Below, piece by piece: positions 44,214 to 54,523 of a stretch of 64,000 nt of DNA. The stretch's first letter is position 1, and each line of letters begins with the position of its first letter. The notes beneath the pieces are model-generated. The model was not told where the DNA came from. It was given only the letters and a program-made list of their open reading frames with translations, and made no database searches. Source of the DNA: Lotus japonicus (taxonomy: Eukaryota; Streptophyta; Magnoliopsida; Fabales; Fabaceae); NCBI RefSeq assembly GCF_012489685.1, contig NC_080044.1, forward strand, positions 20,254,369 through 20,318,368, written 5' to 3'. The position numbers were made by a program, and so were the translations under genes.

Positions 44214-45478
44214 CACCACTATACTCAACGGCAGCTTGTTCTCAAGCGTAAACTCAAGGTAGCTTGTCCTCAAGCACAGAATAAATCACCGCTTCTTCAG
44301 CTGTTTAAGCTTTTCAAAACAAGATACTTCACACAACAAGAGAAAGGTCAAATGCACACAACTAAAGATGAAAAGTCAGCAAGAGTAAACAAGACTTCCA
44401 AGCAAGAGCTCATCAACTTCCTCACATATCAAACACTTTCCTCACATTTTGGTGCTCTAACATACAAGCACAAAACTTCAGCCCTGGTAATCAATCAAAT
44501 CAAAGTTAGTTGCAAAGTAGCAAGAATCAGAGAGAGACTGAAAATGATTGTAACTTTGGCTAGGGTAAAGGTAGGGAAACCAAGAAAAAGGGTAGCACAA
44601 GGGGCTCTCAAAACATGTTGGGGTGAGTGACTTCTTTATTCAACACAACCTGAGCAGAATGTTTAGACTTTGGGATTCCTTCCTTCTTTTTATTTTATTT
44701 TCTTTTTCTTTTGTTTTTCAATTGTCAAGGCACTTGCCCTTCTTTTGACAATTCAGCTAGCTTTTTTTTTCTTTTCTTTGTTAGGAAGGAATTCCTTTTA
44801 TAATTTTACCTGCTCAAACAAAACCATAAGACACTCACCAACAACACAATTCACCATAGTTTGGGGGCCAAGAAAAATTATTCAATTATAAGGCTCAACT
44901 TGGGCAACTAGGGAAAACAAATGCAATTTCAGCAAAGTTCTGAGGCCAGAAAGAATTTCCTACCAAGTCTCTTCAAAGATTCAAGCACTAAGCAAAAACC
45001 AACATGTATTTCAAAACAGAGCTAAGTATGTGCAAGCATGTTAGGAATAAACTTTGAGACACTCAGCACTCCACAAAAACAATAGGGTGTTGAAGTGAAA
45101 CACCCTTTCTTATGAACTCAAGCAAGTAAGATCAAGCTACCTCACCTTCCAAGCACAATAGTATGTACAAAGACCACAAGATAAAAACATGGAAGTATCG
45201 TCAACTTTCAATAAGAAGCAGCTAAGTCAAGGGTGAAACCACTTAAACAAGTTCAGCATAGCAGCAAGAAACCCAAGGATATTCATACTGACTCGAAGGT
45301 AAAAAAAACAAAACATGCAAAAGACTCGATGCACTAACTACCTAAAAAGAAAATGTTTTTTTTTATAGAAGAACACAAAACTAAAGCAAACTCAAATTCA
45401 AGAAAAGCAAACCTGGACTTGGGTTGTCTCCCAAGAAGCTCAATTTTAAAGTCTTTGATAGACTTCCCTCCTTTTCAG
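44214..45478 (-). other. Athila-like 3' untranslated region
   Basis: No gene seen. It contains AGCTTG-CCTCAAGC-type direct/inverted repeats near 44230-44280 and T-rich tracts (44680-44780). It lies where pol and env would be in an autonomous Athila element. Confidence 0.6.
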
Positions 45479-48142
45479 CTAAGAAGGATTAGAATCACAC
45501 TTTCTCAAACTTTTGCATGAGCAAGGTAGGAATTTTGCACCAAACTTTTCCACAAGGTCTTCCCAAGTAACAATACTTCCTTGAGGTTGAGATTGAAACC
45601 AAATCTTAGCTTCATCCTTCAAGGAGTATGGGAACAACCTCAGCCTAAAGGCATCATCAGACACATCTTTTATCCTTACTGTGCTACTGAACTGATGAAA
45701 CCGCACCATATGAGCATGAAAATTCTCTGTGGCTGACCCTCCATATTGGTGCTCGCCTACAAGCTTTATGAGAGTTGGGTTCATCTCATAGTTGTCCTTT
45801 TTTACTTCTGAGGCCGCCTTTCCTGAAATCTTAGCAAACTCTTCACAAACAAATTCATCAATCACTTCACAGCTAAACACATCCTCACAGTTAGGATGCT
45901 TCAATGTTCTAAAAACTGAAAACTTTACCTTTTCATCACCAACTTTCAAGGACAAAAGACCCTTGGCAACATTGATTTTTGCATTACCAGTTGCCAAGAA
46001 AGGTCTTCCCAAAATTAGAGGAACTCTAGAGTCCTCTTCAATGTCCAGAATCACAAAATCAACAGGAAAGATAAATTTGTCCACCCTTACCAAAACATCT
46101 TCAGCAATCCTATATGGGTGCTTAATGGACCTGTCCGCCAATTGCAAACACATCAAGGTAGGAGTGGCCTCACCCATATTCAATTTTTTAAACATGGAGA
46201 GCGGCATTAGATTGATGCTAGCCCCCAAGTCACATAAGTCCTTAGCCCCAGGTAAACCTTCAATCTCAACAGGAATGGTAAAACTCCCAGGATCTTTCAA
46301 CTTATGGGGGAGTTTTCTCTGGACAATTGCACTACACTCCTCTGTCATCATAATTGTTTCATTCACCTCACTCAATCTCTTCCTCCCAGATACAATATCC
46401 TTCATGAACTTTGCATAGGTTGGCATTTGCTCTAAGGCTTCAGAAAAAGGAATATTGATTTGCAACTTTTTAAAAATTTGTAAGAACTTTGAAAATTGTT
46501 TTTCCAGATTTTTCTTCACTAAAGCCTTAGGAAATGGTACCTTGCAAGTTATTTTCTCAGGAAAAGAATCCTTACTCTCTTTGTTTTTTACAACTTCCTC
46601 ACTTTTTGTTCTCTCTTTTTCTTTCTCAACCACTTTCTCAAGTTCAACACTCTTCTTTTCAACTAACTCCTCAATTTCATTCAAAGTTTTACCACTCCTA
46701 AGAGTGACAGCAGAAAAATTTTCAGATTTAGAGTCTTTAGGATTAATAAGAGTGTCACTAGGAAACGTACCTGGGAACCTTTCTGCAATGGCCTTGGCAA
46801 TTTGGCCAACTTGAGTCTCCAAATTTTTTATGGAGGACTCATGATTCTTGAAGCTGGTTCTAGTTTCATTCATGAAACCCCTGGTCTCATTCATGAAACT
46901 CTGATTAGTAAGAGCCAAATCAGCGACAATCTCCTCCAAACTCTTCTTACCATTCCCCTGATTTTGAGGTGGTGGAGGCCTTTGATTCAGCTGGTATTGC
47001 CTCTGATTTGGAAATTGCTTTGAACCACTAGCTTCTCCTGAGTTGTTTTGGTCCCTCCAGGAGAAGTTAGGATGATTTCTCCAACCTGGATTATAAGTGT
47101 TGGAGTAGGGATCATTTTGATAATTCCCCATGGCCTTAACCTCTTCATCAAATTCAGCATCCTCAGCATTTCTTTGCCCAAATTCGAGCCTCTTCACCAT
47201 GGCATCCACCTTTTGTGCAAGCTTTTTGTTGGATGCAAGAACTGCATCAAGAGTCTCAACCTCATAAACTCCCTTGCGGTTCTGCCTATCATTGTTTGAA
47301 TGTGCAGCTCTAGCAGCCAAATTGTTTATGATGTCAAGTGCTGGTTGGGTTGGTAGAGCATCAAAGGCTCCGCTTGCAGCTGTGTCCAACTTGTCTCTGG
47401 TGTAGTCATTGAGAGCTGCATAGAATTTCTCCACTTGGTCAGCAGTGGAGATGTTGTGGCCTGGGCATTTCATCAAGAGTCTTTTGAACCTCTCCCATGT
47501 CTCATAGAGATTCTCAGAGTCCAGCTGGATGAAGGAATTGATCTCTTGCTTCAACTTCCTTATGCGGTTGTAGGGGAAGAACTTAGTTGTGAATTTCTCA
47601 GCTAAATCATCCCAAGAAGTAATACTCCTCAATGGTTGTGTTCTCAACCATTCTTCAGCAACATCCCTGAGAGAAAAAGGAAACAACATTAACCTGATGG
47701 TGTCCAGGTTGACATTCCTTCTCAGTGTGGAGCAATGTCTGGTAAAGCGCTCCAAGTGTCCATGAACATCTTCATTTGCACTCCCTCCAAACTGGTGTTG
47801 ACTGACCAAAGTGATGAAGTGTGGTGGGATTTGGAAGTCTGGAGGAGCATCTTGAGGTACAACAATGCTCCCCTCAAAGTTGTAGTCCACACGAGGTGCA
47901 GTGATGTCCCTCAAGGACCTTTGAGCCTCCTGCTCTTCTCGAAGTTGCCTATCTCTTTCAGTCTGGGCAGCAACTTGAGCAGTGATCTCAGCACGAAGCC
48001 TTGCTTCCATCTGAGCTGGTGTTTCTTCAGCGGCCATGTCAATAGCCTGAGTGCGTCTCCTCTGTTGTGCAAGTCTGCGATGGAAAGTACGGTCAATCTC
48101 TGGATCAAATAGTAATGACTTAGGATCAACTGAACCTCGCAT
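45479..48142 (-). CDS. gag: Athila-like Gag-protease with an extra C-terminal Gag core
   Basis: Intact, 887 codons. N-terminal coiled coil (EARLRAEITAQVAAQTERDR, ~45-75); Retrotrans_gag core (~105-230: FITLVSQHQFGGSANEDVHGHLERF..., MLFPFSLRDVAEEWLRTQP, FTTKFFP); Gln/Asn/Pro-rich segment; Lys/Glu-rich region; retroviral-type aspartic protease with DLGASINLMP (~638), ILDIEEDSRVPLILGRPFLAT. Unusually, residues 788-887 form a second Gag core: LVGEHQYGGSATENFHAHMV, RLFPYSLKDEAKIWFQSQP, LVEKFGAKFLP, about 40% identical to the first by eye. No CCHC knuckle seen. Confidence 0.9.
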   Translation of the reverse strand: MRGSVDPKSLLFDPEIDRTFHRRLAQQRRRTQAIDMAAEETPAQMEARLRAEITAQVAAQTERDRQLREEQEAQRSLRDITAPRVDYNFEGSIVVPQDAPPDFQIPPHFITLVSQHQFGGSANEDVHGHLERFTRHCSTLRRNVNLDTIRLMLFPFSLRDVAEEWLRTQPLRSITSWDDLAEKFTTKFFPYNRIRKLKQEINSFIQLDSENLYETWERFKRLLMKCPGHNISTADQVEKFYAALNDYTRDKLDTAASGAFDALPTQPALDIINNLAARAAHSNNDRQNRKGVYEVETLDAVLASNKKLAQKVDAMVKRLEFGQRNAEDAEFDEEVKAMGNYQNDPYSNTYNPGWRNHPNFSWRDQNNSGEASGSKQFPNQRQYQLNQRPPPPQNQGNGKKSLEEIVADLALTNQSFMNETRGFMNETRTSFKNHESSIKNLETQVGQIAKAIAERFPGTFPSDTLINPKDSKSENFSAVTLRSGKTLNEIEELVEKKSVELEKVVEKEKERTKSEEVVKNKESKDSFPEKITCKVPFPKALVKKNLEKQFSKFLQIFKKLQINIPFSEALEQMPTYAKFMKDIVSGRKRLSEVNETIMMTEECSAIVQRKLPHKLKDPGSFTIPVEIEGLPGAKDLCDLGASINLMPLSMFKKLNMGEATPTLMCLQLADRSIKHPYRIAEDVLVRVDKFIFPVDFVILDIEEDSRVPLILGRPFLATGNAKINVAKGLLSLKVGDEKVKFSVFRTLKHPNCEDVFSCEVIDEFVCEEFAKISGKAASEVKKDNYEMNPTLIKLVGEHQYGGSATENFHAHMVRFHQFSSTVRIKDVSDDAFRLRLFPYSLKDEAKIWFQSQPQGSIVTWEDLVEKFGAKFLPCSCKSLRKCDSNPS

Positions 48143-48250
48143 AAACTAACAAACAGTTAATAGCACCTATTCACTCAACAGAGATTCAAGCAAGCAAGTA
48201 ACAAAGATTCTAAACAAAAAACCATCCAAGAATGTTTGATAAGACTCAAC

Positions 48251-48270
48251 TATCCCCGGCAACGGCGCCA
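48251..48270 (-). promoter_or_regulatory. Primer binding site, tRNA-Asp
   Basis: On the element strand TGGCGCCGTTGCCGGGGA complements the 3' end of plant tRNA-Asp, as in Athila elements. It lies 6 bases from the 5' LTR. Confidence 0.85.
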
Positions 48271-48276
48271 AAAACT

Positions 48277-49807
48277 TGATAGCAATTCCGCAAGTGCACG
48301 GATTGCCCGAAGTAATATAAAGATATCGAACCACAGAGATAGTTGTTTATCAAATTGTTCAAAGACTTTTAATGTTTAGAATTGTAAAAGGAAAAGCAAT
48401 ATATGTTTGAAGTTTGGTTGTGTGAAAAACACTTGTGAATAAAAGCTAGAATTATAATTCAGAAAAGAAGTACCCTGGGCAAAGCTCCACTTAGTCCAAT
48501 TATGTTTCTCAAATCAAGTTCTTATATGAAGTTTAGAATCCTTATCCATGGTGATGTAGCCTCTACCTCTACTTGTTAATTCCTTAATCAAGTAAAACAT
48601 TCAATTTCATTTGCCAAACCTAATTCCTTAGTGCCTAGTCCATTCAATTGAAGAATGAAGTTTATAAGTTCAGGCCAACACAATAAGTTTCTACCCTTAT
48701 TCCTAAGTGATAGCAAACAAATCAATCTAATCCCAAGTCCCTTAATCCTCACAAACTTCCGTTGTGCAAGAAGAAAGCAAAACACTTGTGTGCACTCAAG
48801 AGAATATTGATACAGAGAAGAGATACATAGAAAGGAAACTTTATTCATATAAGAAACTCAGAAGTTCAAAACATAATCAAAGCTAAGGTTCACTTCACCC
48901 AAAGTACAAAGGAAACTAGCCAAGCATGGCTATGAAATTCATAATGCAAATTAAGAGAGCAAAAACCTGAATCAAGAGTGCCAAGAAGCCTCCCACAAGC
49001 TACAAGAAACTAGAACTCTAAGTTTTGCTCAGAAAATACAAAGATACCTAAAAGAAATCACAAAATCCTAATTTATAGACTTTCCAGCGGCCCGCCACGC
49101 ATGTGCGTGGCCTCCTCCACGCACATGCGTGGATGATCTGTCAAAAAAAACGCTCCTAGGTCTGCTTACCACGCATGTGCGTGGCCAAAACGGCGCACAT
49201 GCGTGGTTTCCACGTTCCTTCATCTTTTTCCATCAGAACCACCACGCATGTGCGTGGCCTGAGGGGCGCACATGCGTGGTCTTCACCAGATTCCCCCCTT
49301 CGTTCACAGAACAGCCACGCATGTGCGTGGCACAGGTGGCGCACATGCGTGGCTCATCAGATTCTTCTCCGAATTTTGTAACTCCTTCTTCAACTATCAT
49401 CATGGCTCATTACTTGGTCTTCAATCAACTTCATTAGCCATCAAAAACACCTGAAGCCTTCAAGGAATCTTAACAAACCATCATTCCACCAATGTAACTC
49501 ATGAATCCACTCATTTAATCACAATAATTCAGAAATCATCTATTCAATTCATCAAATAAAACTCCTAATATGCAATCAACTCTCATATTCTCTCAAGATT
49601 TCAGCTCAAATCTGAACATAAGAATTAACCTCAAACTAAAACTAATAAAAAGACCAAATAAATAAATTAAAAATGCCTAAACTAATGCAAATGCAATTAT
49701 GAACTATAAAGGGACCCAACTTGACTCAACACTAAATGAAGGACTCAAAAAGAAGAATAAAGAGGCAAAAAGGACTCGATAAACATACAATAAACCTCGG
49801 GTCATCA
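48277..49807 (-). repeat. Athila-like 5' LTR
   Basis: The same 1,531 bp as 42683-44213, with its own palindrome block at 49095-49352. Followed by the AAATG duplication. Confidence 0.93.
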
Positions 49808-49812
49808 AAATG

Positions 49813-50013
49813 TTTATTAGGCGAAGATTTTGAATGTGCGGAAAAGTTAGACATTTATGTGAAACTTAAGCATTCATGTAGTACTGAAAGAAAATTCATT
49901 GCATAAAAGGAAAAGTTTGTTACATTAAAGCAAGGGAAATAAAGGAACATAAAAGTAAAAGAGATTGGAGTCCTTAACATGATTTGCTAAAAGGAGGAGT
50001 ACATGAATTGGAG
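49813..50013 (+). other. TatB segment between the Athila-like insertion and the antisense gene
   Basis: 200 bp, AT-rich, no gene seen. Confidence 0.5.
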
Positions 50014-50119
50014 CTAATAGTTCTCTCCTTGCCCCTCTTTGTTGGTGACATTTTCTTCTTCATTTCCTTTTTCTTCTTCTTCTTCTTCTTCTTCTTCTTC
50101 TTCTTCTTCTTCTTCTTCT

Positions 50120-50154
<35 letters not shown>

Positions 50155-51101
50155 TTCTGCATTGTCGGGGCTGATCAACTTACCATCCACAATACGGGCG
50201 TAAGGATTGGAGCCTTCAAAGTTGATAGTCAAATTAGGGTTGAGAAAGGTGATATGATTCAGTGCTTTGGCAAAGCCAGCCTCAAATTGGTCCAGGACAG
50301 AGCATTTCAGTTCAGCAACTTCAGATTTAAATTTGGAATTTTCTTCCAAAAGTTGGTTGTGTACAGCAGTCATCTAGACGATATCAGCTTTCACCTTTTC
50401 ATTCTCTTCAGTCAATGCTTGGAAAGAAGTCTTGTTTTCTTCAGCAGTCTTCTTCAAATTGGCAACTTCCAATGCCAAATCAGCAGCTTTTTTCTCATTC
50501 GCCTTGTTGGATTCGTCCAACAACTTCATTGTAGCCTTCATTTTTTCAATTTCCTTCTCCTTTTCTTCAACAAGTTTTGTGTTGGCGAGACCATCAAATC
50601 CAGCAGATTCTAACTCAATCATCTTAGAGATGGCAGCAATCTCTAAGCCTTTAGTCATCATGGCCTGACAAGCTTCCTTCAGGCCAATATTTCTCATCTT
50701 TTCTCGGTCCGCCTCAAAGACGAAATTTGTTTCCACCAAAGAATTGAAGTCAATCTTCGAGTCCCACAGTGAAGTTACTTCATTTGAAGATAACTCTTCA
50801 AATTCCTTCAACAGGTTTTTCCAGCAAGGGGGTGGGCCACTTGATGAACAACCTTTGTTCGTCTCAAAAGCACCGCTTTTGCTCATGAATTGTTCCAGAG
50901 AAGTTTGGTTGGAGGCCTTGCTCTTGGCTGAAGCAAGATCTTCATTTTTCTTCTTCTTCTTAGTAGGACGACCCGTTTCAGTGCCTGAATGGCTAGTGTC
51001 TTGATCAGCAAGCGATTTTGAAGGATTCCTCTTTTCACGAGCGGCTTGTTGTTCGCGGCGGAAACGAAGGATGTTTTCCTCTGATAGGCGAGCCATTTTT
51101 C
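50014..51101 (-). pseudogene. TatB antisense gene, exon 2 (coiled coil), one in-frame stop
   Basis: It begins at the predicted acceptor (51101) a few bases before MARLSEENILRFRREQQ (51096). A basic segment (TETGRPTKKKKKNED) leads into a conserved block (LWDSKIDFNSLVETNFVFE) and a coiled coil (LVEEKEKEIEKMKATMKLL, ...). At 50374-50376 an in-frame TAG is directly followed by ATG, and the frame continues: NPNLTINFEG, ARIVDGKLISPDN and a ~30-residue polyglutamate tail encoded by the (TTC)n tract. Homologous to TatA 14157-15407. Confidence 0.7.
50067..50158. repeat. (TTC)n microsatellite
   Basis: About 30 TTC units, nearly uninterrupted. It encodes polyglutamate in the antisense exon. TatA has only a short acidic tail here, so it expanded in TatB. 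Confidence 0.9.
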
Positions 51102-51180
51102 CTGCAAAAAGTAAGAGTGTTAGAGTACCAGAAAGCATAGCGTAGAGCATGAAAAGAAAATGCAAATTAGGATGCCTTAC
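51102..51180 (-). other. Predicted 79-bp intron of the TatB antisense gene
   Basis: On the reverse strand TATTG|GTAAGG at 51180 and TTTTTGCAG| at 51102. Removal joins the two exons in phase. Confidence 0.65.
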
Positions 51181-51961
51181 CAATATACACACCCACTTGA
51201 TTTTTAGAAAGGGCGGTCATAAAATCTTTAAGGTTTAGTCCTAAGTTCGACAGGAATTGGCAATCAACTAGTTCTTCAGGAGTCAAGGCATCATCAGGAA
51301 TTTTGATGATAACTTCATATTGGTTCGTCCAATAAAATGGAAATCGAGGGCTTCCATCGTCAAAATAGAATATATCCTTACAGCGATCGGATTCACGAAG
51401 TTTGAAAATTTTTCCTTTGAAATGTTTGTAATGACTCTTGTAGAGAGTAAATAGCCTCAAACCCCTAGCAATAGCGAGCGAAACATATTCGCCTCTAACA
51501 TTTCGCCCACATGTTTCAAAGAAATAAAAAAAATTGTTTCTGGTGGGTTCGATGTTTAAGGTAAGGCGGAGAATTTCGAAAGCTTTCAGGTAAGCCCAAG
51601 CATTACCATGAAGTTGGGTAGGAGCTACGTTTAGGAGGGTTAGAACAGAGCATGTAAAGTCAGAAAAAGGGAGGTTGTATTTCAAATCGGAAAATAGATT
51701 TTCAAAGAGGTAACTGAAGTTTCGCCCTTGATTGTCTGGTTGTCCAAAACAACATGGTTCGTATGGGGAGCAGGGAATTATGTCCAAGTGGGCATCTAGA
51801 CCATCTTTCCTAAAGTTATATTTGGTAACTAAATCTACAACAGCTTTTGGAGTATTGATTTTAGAAAACTGTTTTTTAATTTTGCTAGCAACCCAAAGTG
51901 AATCAGCAGTAGGTGAGACGTTAGATGCAGAAACTTCTCTACGAGTACATTTGGAAGCCAT
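51181..51961 (-). CDS. TatB antisense gene, exon 1 ('putative gypsy type transposon' domain)
   Basis: ATG at 51961 (MASKCTRREVSASN). It contains the conserved domain YNLPFSDFTCSVLTLLNVAP, HGNAWAYLKAFEILR, ...SHYKHFKGKIFKL and FPFYWTNQYEV, homologous to TatA 15429-16424 (LPFSSFICDVLTFLNVAP, LPNAWGFIRCFELLC). Resembles Transposase_28. No stop or frameshift seen, although TatB pol is heavily damaged. Without splicing the frame would run into the intron and end at 51167. Confidence 0.7.
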
Positions 51962-52336
51962 TTTCAAAGGTTCCTGAAAGTAGAAGTTCGGAAGTGTAAG
52001 ATGAAGAGAAAAATCAGGTTTGAATTTCTGGGTTTGAAATGCAGAACATTGTTTCTAGGTTTCTGGGTTTGGCAATATGAGATGTTCAAAAGTTCAAATG
52101 TGGAATCAGGTATACAAAAGAAAAAGAGGAAAGGGAAAGAAGTGAAATTTACCTTGACTACGTAGAAACTTGATTGATTTCTGGGTTTGCTGGTGATGAA
52201 GGCACGGGAAGGATGTTGAATGATGATTGCACTTGTTGATGAAGCAATGAAAGGGTAATCTCTTTTCGTTGCAGTGAAAAGAGAGAATATGTGTAAGGGA
52301 AAAGTGAGAGTGTGGAAGAAAGGTAAAAACTTTGGA

Positions 52337-52346
52337 CCTTATATAG
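52337..52346 (-). promoter_or_regulatory. Antisense TATA box of TatB
   Basis: CTATATAAGG on the reverse strand, ~375 bp before the ATG at 51961. The interval could hold a leader, perhaps with an intron. Confidence 0.6.
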
Positions 52347-52349
52347 AGA

Positions 52350-53026
52350 AAGAAGAGAAGGTGAAAAGGTGAAGTGAAAGGGTGCGTTAATGGGTGAATT
52401 AAAGGATGAGCAGACGCGTGCCTCCACGCATGCATTGAAGGGGCATATTCTGACGGTTGGACGGAAAGGACATATCGGTCTGACTAAAATTTGAATTTGA
52501 AGAGATTTGATTGGAAGGGACATTTTCGTCCGGAAGCAATGACGTTCTGAAAAGGTTTGAGCTTTCTCACCGAATGGAAAGGGTATGTTAGTCTAAGGAG
52601 AAACGTTTCATGAAAGGGTATGACCTTTCACATCTAAAATTAATTATGCTTTTAATAATATTTATTTGCTTTGATGATCAAGTTAGTGGGATTCGCAAGT
52701 GTTTATTGATACTGTGGCACCAAGTTCCCAAAATTATATGCAGGATCTTTTGTTGATATATTATGACAGGTGGAGTAATGGTGACTTTGAAATTTTGTCA
52801 CGGTCAGAGCATGTGAAGTGACAACTGAAGAGATTTGACGATTCAACATGCGAAGAAAGAAGATAAGAGGAAAGTTAGGTTGATGTGATTATTGTTATCT
52901 GTTTGTCAAAGTTTACAAGTATTAGAATTTACACGCTCATTATTGGGCATTGTATTTGATTTAATAGTTGAGGGCTTATTAAAGACACATTCGCCTTATA
53001 CTAAGTCTTAGTGTCTTGAGAGCTTG
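52350..53026 (+). other. TatB segment before the 3' LTR
   Basis: No gene seen. It holds upstream sequence of the antisense promoter and leads to the 3' LTR. The expected polypurine tract is weak (GAGAGCTTG just before 53027). Confidence 0.5.
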
Positions 53027-53252
53027 TGGTCTGATATGGGCGAATCAATGTATTTTACAATTGGGCTGACCAAACTTATGTACCAAATGGGCCGGGTAAC
53101 CCATGGTCCAACCGGACCAAAACCCAAGCTATAAATAACAGGCACCACCCAAGCGGTAGGGGACCTATCATTTCACGCATTTTTACTCGTTTGTTTACCT
53201 CTTGTTCGCTCTCTAGTTTGATTAGCCCTATCGGCAGTTCAATACCGGAACA
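53027..53252 (+). repeat. TatB 3' LTR (226 bp)
   Basis: Matches 19334-19560 with three substitutions and one G fewer in a G run. Followed by AGTCT (53253-53257). Confidence 0.93.
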
Positions 53253-53257
53253 AGTCT

Positions 53258-53930
53258 GAAAGATAAGAGAAGAGACAATGTTTTGTTATTGTTGAGAGAT
53301 GAGAAAAGGAGAAGAGGCTTTGGAAAGACGATGGTTTGTTTTTGTTGATGTACACCTTGTGCCTCTTTTATATATAATTTCTTCGTCTTTCCAAAATAAT
53401 TAAGTGTACAATAAGAGAAGAAATACATTTCATTTAAACTGTTTTTTTTTTCTTGAAAAACATTTTAAAAAAAAGTTTTAAAAAAGGTTTTTAATTATAG
53501 AAAATTAAAACCACAATCAAACAAAGTTTAAATGGACAGATAAATATAAATAATTTTTTTAAAATGGACAATTAATAAAAAAGGATGTAGTAGGCTAGTA
53601 GCACATGTAAAGCAGTAGAAACTAGAAAGTGATACAAAGAAGTAGAAACTAGAAAGTGATACGTTCCTTGATTTCACATAATTGTTCACTATAGTAAAAC
53701 TTTTCCTTATTTCATGTAATGGGTCTGACAAGGTCAAGTCAATATGGGACTATCACGACCAGATGTATAAGTATAGACTATAGAAGTCAAGTCACCTTAG
53801 GACAGGAGGGTTGGAGGTGGAGCATATTGTTCATTATCTTTCCATACGTATGTTTAATCTCCATCTTAGTTTGATTTCAATTCAATACTAGTCCACACCC
53901 ACATATCTCCGTGGGAGTCCATTAAAATTA
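53258..53930. other. Host sequence right of TatB, with a possible reverse-strand promoter
   Basis: On the reverse strand TATATATAAAAGAGG (about 53362-53376) is followed by a CT-rich, leader-like stretch to the TatB target site; its continuation lies left of TatB at 19328 downwards. A 22-bp block (AGTAGAAACTAGAAAGTGATAC) is tandemly repeated at 53612-53663. 53430-53880 otherwise holds nothing recognisable. Confidence 0.4.
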
Positions 53931-54070
53931 GGCTAAAAAGCACTTTTGGCCCCGTGAGGGGTAGACGGTGCACTGTTTGAAAACATGAGGGGTAGAAACA
54001 TCGACAAAAATAGATAGGGGCAGAATTTGCACAAACTTGGAACATCAGGGGCCAAAAATGCTTTTTAGCC
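53931..54070. mobile_element. Mutator-type MITE (140 bp)
   Basis: Terminal inverted repeats start GGCTAAAAAGCACTTTTGG and pair at 22 of 23 positions with the right end. A perfect 9-bp target duplication TTAAAATTA flanks it (53922-53930, 54071-54079), which indicates the Mutator superfamily. Confidence 0.85.
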
Positions 54071-54218
54071 TTAAAATTAAAAGTATTCAAAAGGTATAAA
54101 ATAATTGAAAATTAGATTTCTATGATAACGTGGGACCAAACGAGATGATTCAAACCACGGTACATATCACATTGGACATATATAAGGTATTGGGTGTATG
54201 CAAGAGTTATCTCATTTA

Positions 54219-54491
54219 CTCCCTCCATTCCTATATAACTGACATTATTTCTAGCTTAATTTTGTTTCTAATTATCTGCCACTTAAAGTTCAAGAGAGCA
54301 TTAATAATATTTTGCCAATTATACTCTTCATTTATTGGTGGTAGGAAAATTGAAAAGTTAGAATTAATAAGAGAGATAAATGGTATAATAGGAAGTTAGA
54401 TAGTAATTTTAATAAAACAAGAACATTAATTATTATTTCTTAATACTTGTGCAACAACCTTAAATTGTCAGTTATATAGAAACGAAGGGAG
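54219..54491. mobile_element. Stowaway-like MITE (273 bp)
   Basis: Ends CTCCCTCCATTCCTATATAA and TTATATAGAAACGAAGGGAG form terminal inverted repeats, flanked by TA on both sides (54217-54218, 54492-54493). This fits Tc1/mariner-type Stowaway MITEs. Confidence 0.85.
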
Positions 54492-54523
54492 TATAAGTAT
54501 ATACTGTTTATAAACTGCTTAAA

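Larger units (their letters stand above)
42683..49807 (-). mobile_element. Athila-like non-autonomous element, very recent
   Basis: A reverse-strand Ty3/Gypsy element with LTRs at 48277-49807 (5') and 42683-44213 (3'), both exactly 1,531 bp and with no difference in the stretches I compared. Target duplication AAATG (42678-42682, 49808-49812). The primer site matches tRNA-Asp. The internal region (4.06 kb) encodes only Gag and protease, no RT, RNase H or integrase, so mobility depends on a partner. The tRNA-Asp primer and DLGASINLMP protease suggest the Athila lineage. Confidence 0.93.
19334..53252 (+). mobile_element. TatB: complete Tat-lineage element swollen by three insertions
   Basis: Both LTRs (19334-19560, 53027-53252) are present and flanked by AGTCT on both outer sides (19329-19333, 53253-53257). 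The LTRs differ at 3 bases and 1 indel. The content in order is primer site, gag, protease, RT, two RNase H domains, integrase, post-pol motif, antisense gene and 3' LTR. Removing the SIRE (20445-37399) and the Athila-like element (42683-49807), each with its 5-bp duplication, leaves about 9.8 kb. The coding region has several stops and at least one frameshift. Confidence 0.95.

Noticed and set aside
44142..44630. 162-codon forward ORF after the Athila-like LTR
   Set aside because: Opposite to the element, no recognisable domain, starts in the LTR and lacks a promoter-like signal.
50014..50613. Forward ORF with a long Phe run over the TTC tract
   Set aside because: Opposite-strand reading of the microsatellite; the reverse-strand frame has a homologue in TatA.
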